Shown: positions 17,594 through 26,724, counted from the stretch's first letter. The stretch: DNA of 64,000 nt from SZUA-444 sp965226565 (GCA_965226565.1 CBDDDI010000004.1:434001-498000), one strand, 5' to 3'. The notes: a model not told the origin generated them from the sequence alone. Numbers and translations: made by a program.

Positions 17594-17598
17594 TTTTA

Positions 17599-18456
17599 TT
17601 AATTATGTGCCAATTGCTTAGCTATAGCACTTAAATCCTCTTTATCATAAAACTCAATTTCTATTACACCTTTGTTTTTGCCTTGTTTAACAAAGACTTT
17701 TCTGCCTAAATTCTCTTTTAAAGCAAGTTCAATCTCTTTAAAATATGAATCAACTATTTTAGCTGAACTTTCTTTAGATTTTTTAGAATCACAATCATTT
17801 AATAAATTTGAGCAAACTTTTTCTAAACCTCTTACAGTCAATAAACCTTCGCTACATTTTTCTGCTAATTCCAATTGCAATTTTTGATCACTAATTCCAG
17901 CCAAAGCTTTAGCATGTCCAAGCGAAATAGTGCCTTCTCTCAACATATCTTGAATAGGTTGTTGCAATTTTAAAGCTCTTAAACAATTAGCAACTCCAGA
18001 ACGTGATTTACCAACAGTTTTTGCAACTTCTTCTTGAGTCATATTATAATTGCTAATCAAATCTTGATAACCAAGTGCTTCTTCAATCGCATTTAAATTT
18101 TCTCTTTGCAAATTTTCAATAAGAGCAATCTGCATTGTTTGATGATCATCTAGCTCTTTAATATTTACAGCAACTTCATCAAGTCCTGCCATTCTGCAAG
18201 CTCTCCAACGTCTTTCACCAGCAACAATCTGATATGTGCCATTAACCATAGGTCTAACAAGCAAAGGTTGCAACAAACCATGTTCTCTAATAGAATCAGC
18301 AAGTGTCGCAATTGTTTCATCATCAAAATCAATTCTAGGTTGAGACTTGTTTGGCTCAATATCTGACATTCTTAATGTATGAACAGATGTATCTTCATTA
18401 CTATTGTCCATAAATAAGGCATCCATACCCATTCCTAATCCACGTTTTTTTGCCAT
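17599..18456 (-). CDS. parB: Chromosome-partitioning protein ParB (Spo0J)
   Basis: A 285-residue CTP-dependent DNA clamp that loads at parS, spreads and recruits SMC for chromosome segregation. The N-terminal ParB/Srx domain (about 30-125) has the GERR motif in QIVAGERRWRACRMAGL and ENLQRENLNAIEEALGYQDLI. A central helix-turn-helix (TQEEVAKTVGKSRSGVANCLRAL) binds parS. The C-terminal dimerisation domain ends GVIEIEFYDKEDLSAIAKQL. Its ATG overlaps the parA stop (TAATG), indicating translational coupling. Confidence 0.96.
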   Translation of the reverse strand: MAKKRGLGMGMDALFMDNSNEDTSVHTLRMSDIEPNKSQPRIDFDDETIATLADSIREHGLLQPLLVRPMVNGTYQIVAGERRWRACRMAGLDEVAVNIKELDDHQTMQIALIENLQRENLNAIEEALGYQDLISNYNMTQEEVAKTVGKSRSGVANCLRALKLQQPIQDMLREGTISLGHAKALAGISDQKLQLELAEKCSEGLLTVRGLEKVCSNLLNDCDSKKSKESSAKIVDSYFKEIELALKENLGRKVFVKQGKNKGVIEIEFYDKEDLSAIAKQLAHN

Positions 18457-19262
18457 TATTTCACACCTCCAGCTGATTTCCTTTTACTTTTACTACTTTT
18501 TTTATTACGTTCTAAAAACTCCTTACATAATTCTTCATATGATTTAGCACCTTTAGAAGACTTGTCATAATAAAGAACTGGTTTTCCGAAACTAGGAGCC
18601 TCAGATAATGTAACATTTCTAGGAATTACTGTGTCAAACACTTTTTTAGGAAAATGTTTTTTGACTTCTGAAACAACAGATGCAGTCAAATTATATCTTC
18701 CAACAAACATTGTAAATACAATACCTTCAATATCAATTACTGGATTATAATGTTCACGAACTCTTTTAATTGTATCATTAAGCTGAGATAATCCTTCAAG
18801 CGAATAAAACTCACATTGTAATGGAATTAATACAGTGTCACAAGCCACTAAAGCATTTAATGTTAACATGCTTAGTGATGGTGGACAATCTATTAATATG
18901 TAGTCAAAATCATTTTTAATAGTTAAAAGTTGCATTTTCAATCTTTGCATACGGTTGTCCATATTTGAAAGCTCAATTTCTGCTCCAGCAAGTTTTTGAG
19001 CTGAAGTAATAACCGATATATTTTCGAACTGTGTCGAAATTATTGCATTACTAATTGTACATGATCCTATTATTACCTCATACACAGTAGTTTTAACTGA
19101 TTTTTTTCTAATTCCTAAACCTGTAGTAGTATTTCCTTGAGCATCTATGTCAATAACAAGAACTTTTTTGCCATGCTTGCCTAATGAAGCAGCTAAATTT
19201 ACTACTGTTGTTGACTTACCAACACCACCTTTTTGGTTAGAAACTGCGATAATTTTGCCCAT
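18456..19262 (-). CDS. parA: Chromosome-partitioning ATPase ParA (Soj)
   Basis: A 268-residue ParA/Soj ATPase. The deviant Walker A KGGVGKST lies at residues 11-18, Walker A' around VIDIDAQGN, and Walker B in YILIDCPPSLSMLTLNAL. ATP-dependent dimers bind nucleoid DNA; in Bacillus, Soj also controls DnaA, which fits its place near the origin. The basic tail (KKSSKSKRKSAGG) is consistent with DNA contact. It is translationally coupled to parB downstream and separated from upstream noc by a 178-base gap that holds parS site 2. Confidence 0.95.
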   Translation of the reverse strand: MGKIIAVSNQKGGVGKSTTVVNLAASLGKHGKKVLVIDIDAQGNTTTGLGIRKKSVKTTVYEVIIGSCTISNAIISTQFENISVITSAQKLAGAEIELSNMDNRMQRLKMQLLTIKNDFDYILIDCPPSLSMLTLNALVACDTVLIPLQCEFYSLEGLSQLNDTIKRVREHYNPVIDIEGIVFTMFVGRYNLTASVVSEVKKHFPKKVFDTVIPRNVTLSEAPSFGKPVLYYDKSSKGAKSYEELCKEFLERNKKSSKSKRKSAGGVK

Positions 19263-19340
19263 AATATCCCCCTATCTAAAACAATTCAATACATAATATT
19301 ATATCACTTTTTCAAGGAAAATAAAAGCTTTTTTCTTAAA

Positions 19341-19356
19341 TGTTCCACGTGGAACA
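19341..19356. promoter_or_regulatory. parS site 2
   Basis: Second identical TGTTCCACGTGGAACA palindrome, in the gap between noc and parA. Confidence 0.92.
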
Positions 19357-19440
19357 TGAATTTAATTACAATTTTGTTTCAAAAAAAAAGAATCTTCTAT
19401 ATAAGAAAATTCTTTTTAATATTATATTATATAAATTAAT

Positions 19441-20265
19441 CTACGATCTTCTAATTTGGTCACAAGGAATTGTTATTATATATTCTATAAACTTATCCTT
19501 TTCAACTTTTTTTGCATTAGCATTAATTCCAGCCATTTTAATAGTTTCAATAGCCTTATTAATCGTGTTCAAAAAAAGCCTGACATCTCTAAGTAACACA
19601 GCACGCTTTTTAAAACTATCTCTTTCTTGCTGAGATTCTAAAAGCTGTTCTATGTACTTTTCAGTTTTTTCAACATTCATCGAGTATTTGACAATTTTGT
19701 CTATTACCTCAAGCCGTGTTGAATTATCTTTAACCTTAAGCAATGCTCTAGCATGACGCTCAGTTAAAGAATTTTTGATAATAAGCTCTCTTTCTAAATC
19801 ACTTAATTTCAAAAGTCTAAGCTTATTTGCGATTGTTGATTGTGCAAGTCCAAGTTTTGTTGCAGTTTCTTCTTGTGTAATATTACACATTTGTATCAAA
19901 GATTGAATAGCACTTGCTTCATCAAAACAAGTCAAATCCTCTCTTTGAATATTTTCGACTATAGCAAGTAAAGCTGAAGATTTTTCCGAAACATTCAAAA
20001 TAATACACGGAACATGCTCTTTTCCAGCTAAAATGCTTGCTCGTAATCGACGTTCACCAGAAATCAGTTCATAACCATCATCACTTTTCCTTACAGTCAA
20101 AGGCTGCAAAATGCCATTTTGGGAAATACTTTGTGCCAGAGATTTAATTTCATCATCTAAAAAAAAGGACCTAGGTTGATGCGGGTTAGGAAAGATGTGT
20201 TTAACTGGTAACTCAACAACTCTGTTTACGGCTTTTTCTTTATAACTTTTAAACATCTGTGCCAT
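19441..20265 (-). CDS. noc: Nucleoid occlusion protein Noc (ParB paralogue)
   Basis: A 274-residue ParB-family protein immediately before parA-parB and after rsmG, the place noc occupies in Bacillus. It has the ParB/Srx core with LISGERRLRASILAGK and ENIQREDLTCFDEASAIQSLI, a helix-turn-helix (TQEETATKLGLAQSTIANKLRLL) and a C-terminal dimerisation region. Noc binds dispersed NBS sites and, through an N-terminal amphipathic helix, blocks division over the nucleoid. The short basic N-terminus (FKSYKEKAVNRVVELPVKHI) could serve that role. Calling it Noc rather than a second ParB rests mainly on gene order. Confidence 0.87.
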   Translation of the reverse strand: MAQMFKSYKEKAVNRVVELPVKHIFPNPHQPRSFFLDDEIKSLAQSISQNGILQPLTVRKSDDGYELISGERRLRASILAGKEHVPCIILNVSEKSSALLAIVENIQREDLTCFDEASAIQSLIQMCNITQEETATKLGLAQSTIANKLRLLKLSDLERELIIKNSLTERHARALLKVKDNSTRLEVIDKIVKYSMNVEKTEKYIEQLLESQQERDSFKKRAVLLRDVRLFLNTINKAIETIKMAGINANAKKVEKDKFIEYIITIPCDQIRRS

Positions 20266-20383
20266 TGTAACTTCCTCCTATTAATAATTTAATTGGATTA
20301 TACCATATGTTATTATTTATTTCCATAAAAATATAGCGATGTTTTTCAACAAAACAACGCCATAATATTCATATATATTTATT

Positions 20384-21097
20384 TTATAAAGGTTTCTTTG
20401 TCATTTGACTTTTATTGCGAGGATATTTTGACTGTGTATGCGATATTTTTTTTATAATAATTAGAGTTCGTTTGTCACCGTTTGGCAACGAATAAGATTT
20501 TATGACATCAACTTTTCCACCAAGAATTTTTATTGCCGCCATAGATTGTTCTACTTCCTCTTCTCCAGAAGCACCTTTTAATGCAACAAAACGACCACCA
20601 ACTTTAACAAAAGGCATGCAATATTCACACAAAAAGTTCAATGGAGCAACTGCTCTAGCTGTTGCAATATCGAATTTTTCTCTATATTCTTTATTTTTAC
20701 CAAACTCTTCAGCTCTACCATGAACACAATCAGCTGAAACTTTCAACACTTCTGCAACATTTGTTAAAAACTTAATCCTTTTATTCAAACTATCAAGCAA
20801 AGTGAGCTTATAATTTCTATTAACAATAGCTAAAGGCAACGATGGAAATCCAGCACCAGCACCAATATCAATAATTTTTGCATTTTGATCATGCTCAAAC
20901 ATTGAAAATGGATAAACACTATCAAAAAAGTGTTTTAAAGAAATTCCTTCTGGATCTAAAATAGCAGTAAGATTACAAATTTTATTCCATTCTACCAACA
21001 TTTCAGAGTATTTATAAAAATCATTATAAACATTTTCATTTATATTAATACCATGAGAACTAAACAAATCAAAAAATTCGTCTTTATTTATTATCAC
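20384..21097 (-). CDS. rsmG: 16S rRNA (guanine-N7) methyltransferase RsmG (GidB)
   Basis: A 237-residue SAM-dependent methyltransferase that modifies G527 (E. coli numbering) of 16S rRNA. SAM motif I is IDIGAGAGFPSLPLAI; LLDSLNKRIKFL and TARAVAPLNFLCEYC follow in the family order. The start is a GTG at 21097: the perfect AAAGGAGG site lies just upstream, and a TTG at 21118 in the same frame would include it. The gene overlaps the 3' end of mnmG by 14 bases, so the Shine-Dalgarno lies within mnmG and translation is probably coupled. Confidence 0.95.
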   Translation of the reverse strand: MIINKDEFFDLFSSHGININENVYNDFYKYSEMLVEWNKICNLTAILDPEGISLKHFFDSVYPFSMFEHDQNAKIIDIGAGAGFPSLPLAIVNRNYKLTLLDSLNKRIKFLTNVAEVLKVSADCVHGRAEEFGKNKEYREKFDIATARAVAPLNFLCEYCMPFVKVGGRFVALKGASGEEEVEQSMAAIKILGGKVDVIKSYSLPNGDKRTLIIIKKISHTQSKYPRNKSQMTKKPL

Positions 21098-22976
21098 GTG
21101 TTTGCCTCCTTTGTTCAAGCCAAATCAATAAAACTGATATATCAGCAGGATTAACACCAGAAACTCTTGAGGCTTGACCAACACTAAGCGGTTTAATTTT
21201 ATTTAATTTTTCAATTGCTTCTAATCTCAAACCTTTAATATCTGAATAATCAATGTCTGAAGTTAATTTTTTCTCTTCTAATTTCTTCATAGCTTTAACT
21301 TGGTCAAGTTGGATTGCAATATAACCTTCATATTTTATTCTAAGTTCAACTTGTTCACAAACAGCATCAGGCAATTCTTGTCTTTTCAAATCAAATCTAG
21401 CCATATCTTCATAACTAACTTGTGGACGTCTAATAAGTTCCGCAAGTTTAGCACCAGTTTTCATTGGTGAAGTACCAACTTTTTGCAAATAATCATTTAA
21501 TTCTTTTGATGGAGCAATGTTAACTTTCCAAACACGTTTTACTTCTTTATCAATCAAATCTAATTTTTCAAGCAATCTTTCATAACGTTCTTTTGAAATC
21601 AAGCCAATTTTGTAACCAATAGGAGTTAATCTTTCATCCGCATTATCTTGTCTTAATAACAATCTATATTCACTTCTAGAAGTAAGCATTCTATATGGAT
21701 CTTGACAACCTTTAGTAACCAAATCATCAATCAAAGTTCCGATATATGAAGATGATCTGTCCAAAATAATTTCTTCTTTTCCTAAAAGATTTAATGCAGC
21801 ATTTGCTCCAGCAATAAGACCTTGACCAGCAGCTTCTTCGTAACCAGAAGTTCCATTAAACTGTCCAGCGCCATAAAGACCTGATTTATTTTTAAATTCC
21901 AAAGTAGGCAACAACTCAGTTGGATCACAACAATCATACTCAATAGCATAAGCATTTCTCATAATTTCAACATTTTCAAGACCTTTAATTGATCTCAAAA
22001 AATCAATTTGAACATCTTCAGGCAAAGAAGTAGACATACCTTGTAAATACATTTCATCTGTGTCAAGTCCCATAGGTTCAACAAAAAGCTGATGTCTAGG
22101 TTTATCAGAAAATCTAACGATCTTATCTTCAATACTAGGACAATATCTAGGACCAACACTATCAATTTTTCCTGAATACATAGCAGATCTAGTTATATTT
22201 TTCTTAATAATCTCATGAGTTTTGTCATTAGTATAAGCAATATAACAACAAACCTTGTTTTCAAGTTTTTCTTTATTCTCAAAACTAAATGGCACTATTT
22301 TTTCATCACCATCTTGTTTTTCTATTTTTTCAAAATCAATGCTTCGTTTATGAACTCTAGCAGGAGTACCTGTTTTAAATCTTCTTATAGTAATGCCGTT
22401 GTCTACTAAACTTTGAGATAAAAAAGCTGCTGGCAACAATGAATCTGGTCCACTTTCATATGAAACATCACCAACATGTATAGTGCTTTTTAAAAAAGTA
22501 CCAGTACATACAATTATTTTTTTAGCTTTATATCTTGTTTTAATCCTAGTAACAACACCACAAACTTTATCTCCATCAAATTCAATTTCAACAATTTCAG
22601 CCTGTTTTACATCTAAATTTTTTTCTTGTTCAACTGCATTTTTCATATAATGATGATACGCCAAACGATCACTTTGTACTCTAAGACTATGAACAGCTGG
22701 GCCTTTACCTCTGTTTAACATTCTACTTTGGATAAAAGTTTTATCCGCAGCTTTGCCCATTTCACCGCCTAAAGCATCAATTTCTCTAACTAAATGTCCT
22801 TTAGCAGTTCCACCAATAGATGGATTACAAGGCATTACAGAAATATAATCAAGTGAAATTGTAAATAAAACAGTTTTGCAACCAAGTCTTGCTGCTGCCA
22901 AAGCTGCTTCAACACCAGCATGACCAGCACCTATAACAGCAACATCATATTCTCCATTATATATTTTATCTTCCAT
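21084..22976 (-). CDS. mnmG: tRNA uridine-5-carboxymethylaminomethyl modification enzyme MnmG (GidA)
   Basis: FAD- and NADH-dependent partner of MnmE; together they form the cmnm5 modification on U34 of certain tRNAs. At 630 residues it is full length. It shows the FAD-binding motif VIGAGHAGVEAALAAARLG at about residues 15-33, the signature MPCNPSIGGTAKGHLVREID, the second signature QFNGTSGYEEAAGQGLIAG and the C-terminal helical MnmE-interacting domain. It lies between mnmE (33 bases upstream, with a parS site in the gap) and rsmG. Confidence 0.98.
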   Translation of the reverse strand: MEDKIYNGEYDVAVIGAGHAGVEAALAAARLGCKTVLFTISLDYISVMPCNPSIGGTAKGHLVREIDALGGEMGKAADKTFIQSRMLNRGKGPAVHSLRVQSDRLAYHHYMKNAVEQEKNLDVKQAEIVEIEFDGDKVCGVVTRIKTRYKAKKIIVCTGTFLKSTIHVGDVSYESGPDSLLPAAFLSQSLVDNGITIRRFKTGTPARVHKRSIDFEKIEKQDGDEKIVPFSFENKEKLENKVCCYIAYTNDKTHEIIKKNITRSAMYSGKIDSVGPRYCPSIEDKIVRFSDKPRHQLFVEPMGLDTDEMYLQGMSTSLPEDVQIDFLRSIKGLENVEIMRNAYAIEYDCCDPTELLPTLEFKNKSGLYGAGQFNGTSGYEEAAGQGLIAGANAALNLLGKEEIILDRSSSYIGTLIDDLVTKGCQDPYRMLTSRSEYRLLLRQDNADERLTPIGYKIGLISKERYERLLEKLDLIDKEVKRVWKVNIAPSKELNDYLQKVGTSPMKTGAKLAELIRRPQVSYEDMARFDLKRQELPDAVCEQVELRIKYEGYIAIQLDQVKAMKKLEEKKLTSDIDYSDIKGLRLEAIEKLNKIKPLSVGQASRVSGVNPADISVLLIWLEQRRQTRDNK

Positions 22977-22993
22977 AACTCGTTCCTCACAAT

Positions 22994-23009
22994 TGTTCCA
23001 CGTGGAACA
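22994..23009. promoter_or_regulatory. parS site 3
   Basis: Third identical TGTTCCACGTGGAACA palindrome. It fits exactly into the 33-base gap between mnmE and mnmG, its last base directly abutting the mnmE stop codon. Confidence 0.92.
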
Positions 23010-24371
23010 TTATTTTCCAACACAAAATCTTGAAAAAACATTATCAACAACAGCTTCAGTAACTTTTTCACCAGTAAGTTCAAGCAAATAATCCGCAGCT
23101 TTATTAATCAAAACAGTAACTGCATCATATGTTTCGCCATTTGTCAAATCCAAAATAGCCATATTAATTAACTCATTAGCTTTTTCCAAACATTGTTTTT
23201 GTCTTTCATTAGCGACAACTCCAGATGAATAATCCAAACTTTTCATTTTAAATATTTCTTCTAAACATTTCTCAAGTTTATCTACACCAACTTGACTTTG
23301 AGCAGAAATATCAATTATATATTCAAAATGATCTTTCAAATATTGTTGATCAATTTTTAAATTCAAATCAGTTTTATTAATAACGCAAATACAATTTTTA
23401 TCTTGCAAAATATCAATCAAATCTAAATCATCTTTGTCTAATTCTCTTGAACCGTCAAAAACAGCAATAACTAAACTAGACTGATTTATTTTCTTATAAG
23501 CATATCCAACACCAACATTTTCGACAACATCTTCAGTCTCACGAATACCAGCAGTATCAGAAAGCACCAAAATGTAATCTCCAATTGTAACTGATTCTTC
23601 AACAATATCTCTAGTAGTACCAGCAACATCAGTAACAATACTTCTATCATATCCAGTCAAATAATTCATCAAAGTTGATTTACCAACATTAGGTTTTCCA
23701 ACAATTGCAGTGTCAACACCTTGTCTTGCAATTTTGCCCATATAATATCCATCAATTAATTTATTTAAAGTATCCGATGTTGTTTGTAAAGAATCAATAA
23801 AATTGTTTAATTCAATAATAGGCAAATCTTCCTCAGGATAATCAACCCAAGCAGCAAGTTCACCTAAAATTGTAATAAGTTTATCCGTCAAAGCCTTTAT
23901 TGAAACAAAAAGTGAACCTTCATGAGTAGAAACAGCAGCTTTCAAAGCTTGTTCACCTTCAGCACTAATAACATCCATAACCGCTTCAGCTTGAGTCAAA
24001 GACATTTTACCATTCAAAAAAGCTCTTTTAGTAAATTCTCCAGCCATAGCAGGTTCAGCACCATTTTTAATTATCAAAGATAACACTTTTTTTGTAACAA
24101 AAACACCACCATGACAAGAAATTTCACAAACATTTTCACCAGTATAACTTCTAGGAGCATGAAAAACAGTCACAACTCCGTCATCAATTTCCTGATCACA
24201 ATCAATTATTTTACCATAAGCACAAGTATTAGCACTCATTTTTTCAACACTTTTTGCAGAAGCTGTTGAAAAAATCTTAGATGCAATTTTAAAAGCATCT
24301 TCACCAGAAATTCTTATCACAGAAATACCACCTACAGCTAAAGGTGTAGCAATGGCACATATTGTACTCAT
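23010..24371 (-). CDS. mnmE: tRNA modification GTPase MnmE (TrmE)
   Basis: A 453-residue K+-activated GTPase that works with MnmG on tRNA wobble uridines. The N-terminal folate-binding domain starts MSTICAIATPLAVGGISVIRIS. The inserted G domain has G1 GKPNVGKST, G3 DTAGIRET and G4 NKTD, and the protein ends in the cysteine motif FCVGK (usually FCIGK). The start is ATG at 24371, with GGAGGT in place; an in-frame ATG at 24389 lacks a site and would include that GGAGGT. A hairpin with a modest T run at 24396-24422 separates it from khpB, so some transcription must read through it or start just before it. Confidence 0.96.
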   Translation of the reverse strand: MSTICAIATPLAVGGISVIRISGEDAFKIASKIFSTASAKSVEKMSANTCAYGKIIDCDQEIDDGVVTVFHAPRSYTGENVCEISCHGGVFVTKKVLSLIIKNGAEPAMAGEFTKRAFLNGKMSLTQAEAVMDVISAEGEQALKAAVSTHEGSLFVSIKALTDKLITILGELAAWVDYPEEDLPIIELNNFIDSLQTTSDTLNKLIDGYYMGKIARQGVDTAIVGKPNVGKSTLMNYLTGYDRSIVTDVAGTTRDIVEESVTIGDYILVLSDTAGIRETEDVVENVGVGYAYKKINQSSLVIAVFDGSRELDKDDLDLIDILQDKNCICVINKTDLNLKIDQQYLKDHFEYIIDISAQSQVGVDKLEKCLEEIFKMKSLDYSSGVVANERQKQCLEKANELINMAILDLTNGETYDAVTVLINKAADYLLELTGEKVTEAVVDNVFSRFCVGK

Positions 24372-24395
24372 AAAATTATATACCTCCATACAAAC

Positions 24396-24422
24396 AAAAG
24401 AGCATACTTTATAAGTATGCTC
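24396..24422 (-). terminator. Terminator or attenuator between khpB and mnmE
   Basis: Stem GAGCATACTT (24400-24409) with AAGTATGCTC (24413-24422), three-base loop, followed on the minus strand by an interrupted T run (TTTTGTTTG). It ends only about 25 bases before the mnmE start codon. Confidence 0.8.
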
Positions 24423-24471
24423 AATAAGACTAAATAACTAAAACCAGTAAAATCTTTTAACTAAAATCCAT

Positions 24472-24480
24472 ATTATATCA
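24472..24480 (-). promoter_or_regulatory. Possible extended -10 promoter for mnmE
   Basis: On the minus strand TGATATAAT: an extended -10 element just past the khpB stop. No good -35 is seen. Transcripts from here would start near 24465 and pass through the hairpin at 24400-24422 before reaching mnmE. Confidence 0.35.
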
Positions 24481-24496
24481 AAACCATAGTTATAAA

Positions 24497-25276
24497 CTAA
24501 AATTCAATTTTAGAATAAAGTCCTGAACCAATATTATCTTCAGGTCTAGGTTTTTTATAATCTTTTTCAAAAGAAGTTTTAATATCAAAACTTTTCTTAG
24601 TATTATTATTTTTTCTATTTTGAGATTTATGTTTCGTATTTTTATTTGAAGATTGAGTAGCAGGATTATTAGAATAGATAATAACTTTTCTATAAGGATC
24701 TTGTCCAGTAGAACGAGAAACAATACCATCAATTACACTAACTTTAGCATGAACAATTCTTCTTTCATAAGCATTCATCGGAGCCATAGCAGAAGATCTA
24801 CCAGTTTTCAAAACTCTAGCACCAACTTTTTCAGTAAGTTGTTCAAGTTGCAATTTACGTTTTTCTCTATAATTATTAATATCCAAATTAATATGTTTAA
24901 AATCTTTTTCATTACGATTCATAACAATAGAAGAAAGATATTGCAATGAATCAACCACTTCGCCACGTTTACCAATAATTTTTTCACATTCTGTGTTAAC
25001 AGTAATCTTCAAATTATCTTCTTGAACCTCGCATTCAATTTTCGCATCATCAATTCCCATGTTCAAAATAATATTTTCCAAATATTGAACAACTAATTCT
25101 TCTTTAGAAGGCTCATAAATCGCATTAACTCTAGCTTGTCCTTTAATTCTACCAAATATAGATTTTTTCGGTTCTTCAACAATTTCAAAAGTAATTTTTT
25201 GCACATCTACTGCAAACTCTGAGGCAGCCAATTTTTTTGCTTCATCAACTGTTTTTGCACTAAACATTTTTTGCAT
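24497..25276 (-). CDS. khpB: RNA-binding protein KhpB (Jag / EloR)
   Basis: A 259-residue protein with the order Jag-N domain (residues 1-50, FSAKTVDEAKKLAASEF...KSIFGRIKGQA), KH domain (about 75-150, with IIGKRGEVVDSLQYL) and R3H domain (about 150-210, NAYERRIVHAKVSVIDG...GQDPYRKVIIYS). A basic, low-complexity tail follows (NTKHKSQNRKNNNTKKS). Homologues bind RNA with KhpA and affect cell elongation and division in streptococci; the gene is the standard partner of yidC. An AAAGGAGAG site precedes the ATG. The 24-base gap from yidC indicates cotranscription. Confidence 0.93.
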   Translation of the reverse strand: MQKMFSAKTVDEAKKLAASEFAVDVQKITFEIVEEPKKSIFGRIKGQARVNAIYEPSKEELVVQYLENIILNMGIDDAKIECEVQEDNLKITVNTECEKIIGKRGEVVDSLQYLSSIVMNRNEKDFKHINLDINNYREKRKLQLEQLTEKVGARVLKTGRSSAMAPMNAYERRIVHAKVSVIDGIVSRSTGQDPYRKVIIYSNNPATQSSNKNTKHKSQNRKNNNTKKSFDIKTSFEKDYKKPRPEDNIGSGLYSKIEF

Positions 25277-25299
25277 AAAATATCTCTCCTTTGTTATTA

Positions 25300-26445
25300 C
25301 TATTCATTATAGTCATCGCCATATTTTTCAGCCATTCTTCTTCTAGCCTCACTCAAGCGATCTTTTTCTATTTGTTTCATAGTTGATTTGGATACTTTAA
25401 CATTTTTATCATCATTATCGCTGTTATTACTAACATTACCTTGAGCAGATTGTTGAGCCTTTTGAGCTTCTAAAGCTCTTTCATACATAGAAGGCCTACG
25501 TTTTTTATTATGTTTTCCGCTAGCTTTTTCTTTTTCAACAATAAGAGTCATTCTTTCTGGAGAATACATTTTGTATAAAATCATACTTTGGAATAAAGCT
25601 AATACAGATGAAATAATCCAATATAAACCAACACCAGCAGGGAATTGGAAAGTCATTATTGCAGAAATAACAGGCATAACATAAAGCATAGCACTCATAC
25701 CCATGCCCATTTGTTGCATTCCAGCATTATTTTTCTTAGATTTACGTTGAGTATAAAGAGTAACACCTAAGTTTGCAATAAATGATAATATAGGAATTAA
25801 TATCAAAATATTAAAAGCAAGTTGAGGCACATCACCTAAATTTATTCCCAAGAATGAGAAATCAAAATCTGAAACTTTATTAACAAACTCTTGTCCAATA
25901 CCATGATATTTATCACTATTTGAAACAGCCTCATTTAAGAAAGCTTCTTTATTTTGTCCAATCGCCTTAAGTATGTAGATTTCTGGTCTACGATCAAAAT
26001 TAGCGTTTGAAACAATAGAATTAAAAACCTCACCTTTATCACCTAAAGCAATAACAATATCTTTAGCAGCAGCAACTGTTTCTTTTGAGAATCTCAAAAT
26101 ATAAGTAAGTGGAGCATAAATTACATAATACAAACCAAATAAAATTGGCATTTGAATTAGCAACGGTAAGCATCCGCCCATTGGATTAGCGCCTTCTTCG
26201 CTATAAAGCTTCATCATTTCTTCTTGATATTTTTGTTTATCTTTACCATATTTCTTTTTTAATTTTTCTAGCTTAGGATTTAAAAGTTGCATACGTGCAG
26301 TACTTTTTTGTTGTTTTATTGACAACGGAAACAACACAACTTTTGTAACTAAAGCAAAAAATATAAGAGCTACACCATAATTATTAAATATAGAATAACA
26401 TCCGTACATTAACCAACCAAACGGCCATGCAATAATTTGTGACAT
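25300..26445 (-). CDS. yidC: Membrane protein insertase YidC (SpoIIIJ/OxaA1 type)
   Basis: A 381-residue insertase of the Gram-positive YidC/Oxa1 class, without the large periplasmic domain of proteobacterial YidC. Hydrophobic segments surround the charged loop FPLSIKQQKSTARMQLLNPKLEKLKKKYGKDKQ pattern, followed by GGCLPLLIQMPILFGLYYVIY. Two further helices (LAFNILILIPILSFIANLGV; PAGVGLYWIISSVLALFQS) complete the five-helix core. The extracellular loop is longer than usual (about 125-195). The C-terminal tail is basic and Q/N-rich. SpoIIIJ versions are needed for sporulation in Bacillus. It lies between yidD and khpB. Confidence 0.95.
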   Translation of the reverse strand: MSQIIAWPFGWLMYGCYSIFNNYGVALIFFALVTKVVLFPLSIKQQKSTARMQLLNPKLEKLKKKYGKDKQKYQEEMMKLYSEEGANPMGGCLPLLIQMPILFGLYYVIYAPLTYILRFSKETVAAAKDIVIALGDKGEVFNSIVSNANFDRRPEIYILKAIGQNKEAFLNEAVSNSDKYHGIGQEFVNKVSDFDFSFLGINLGDVPQLAFNILILIPILSFIANLGVTLYTQRKSKKNNAGMQQMGMGMSAMLYVMPVISAIMTFQFPAGVGLYWIISSVLALFQSMILYKMYSPERMTLIVEKEKASGKHNKKRRPSMYERALEAQKAQQSAQGNVSNNSDNDDKNVKVSKSTMKQIEKDRLSEARRRMAEKYGDDYNE

Positions 26446-26478
26446 CTAAAACCTCCACGATATTTTAAAAGCATAAAG

Positions 26479-26715
26479 CTATTTTTTTCTAAACAAATGA
26501 TAATCATCCGGAACAAAATCTACTCCACCAGGATGAAATGGATTACACTTAAAAAATCTTTTTAAAGTAAGAATTAATCCTTTAAAAGCACCAAATCTTT
26601 GAAATGCTTGAATAGAGTAAGTTGAACAAGAAGGATAAAATCTACAACAAGGTTTTTTAAGTGGAGAAATATATTTTTGATATAAACTAACAAGCCAAAT
26701 AAATAATTTTTTCAT
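26479..26715 (-). CDS. yidD: Membrane protein insertion efficiency factor YidD
   Basis: A 78-residue YidD/Hlp protein. The family core is obvious: LVSLYQKYISPLKKPCCRFYPSCSTYSIQAFQRFG, then KRFFKCNPFHPGGVDFVP, with the conserved cysteines. An N-terminal amphipathic helix anchors it at the inner face of the membrane, where it helps YidC-dependent insertion. It sits between rnpA and yidC in the standard order with a 9-base gap to rnpA. Confidence 0.96.
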   Translation of the reverse strand: MKKLFIWLVSLYQKYISPLKKPCCRFYPSCSTYSIQAFQRFGAFKGLILTLKRFFKCNPFHPGGVDFVPDDYHLFRKK

Positions 26716-26724
26716 TTCAAACCT

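Noticed and set aside
17554..17598. T-box riboswitch before serS, argS or metG
   Set aside because: The leaders are 45 bases or shorter, or outside the window; no specifier loop or T-box sequence is present.
24241..24272. Two exact TTTTCAACA-type 9-mers inside mnmE, and others inside tatD and noc
   Set aside because: They fall in coding sequence where Val/Leu-Glu-Lys codons (TTGAAAA) create them readily; not counted as a cluster.
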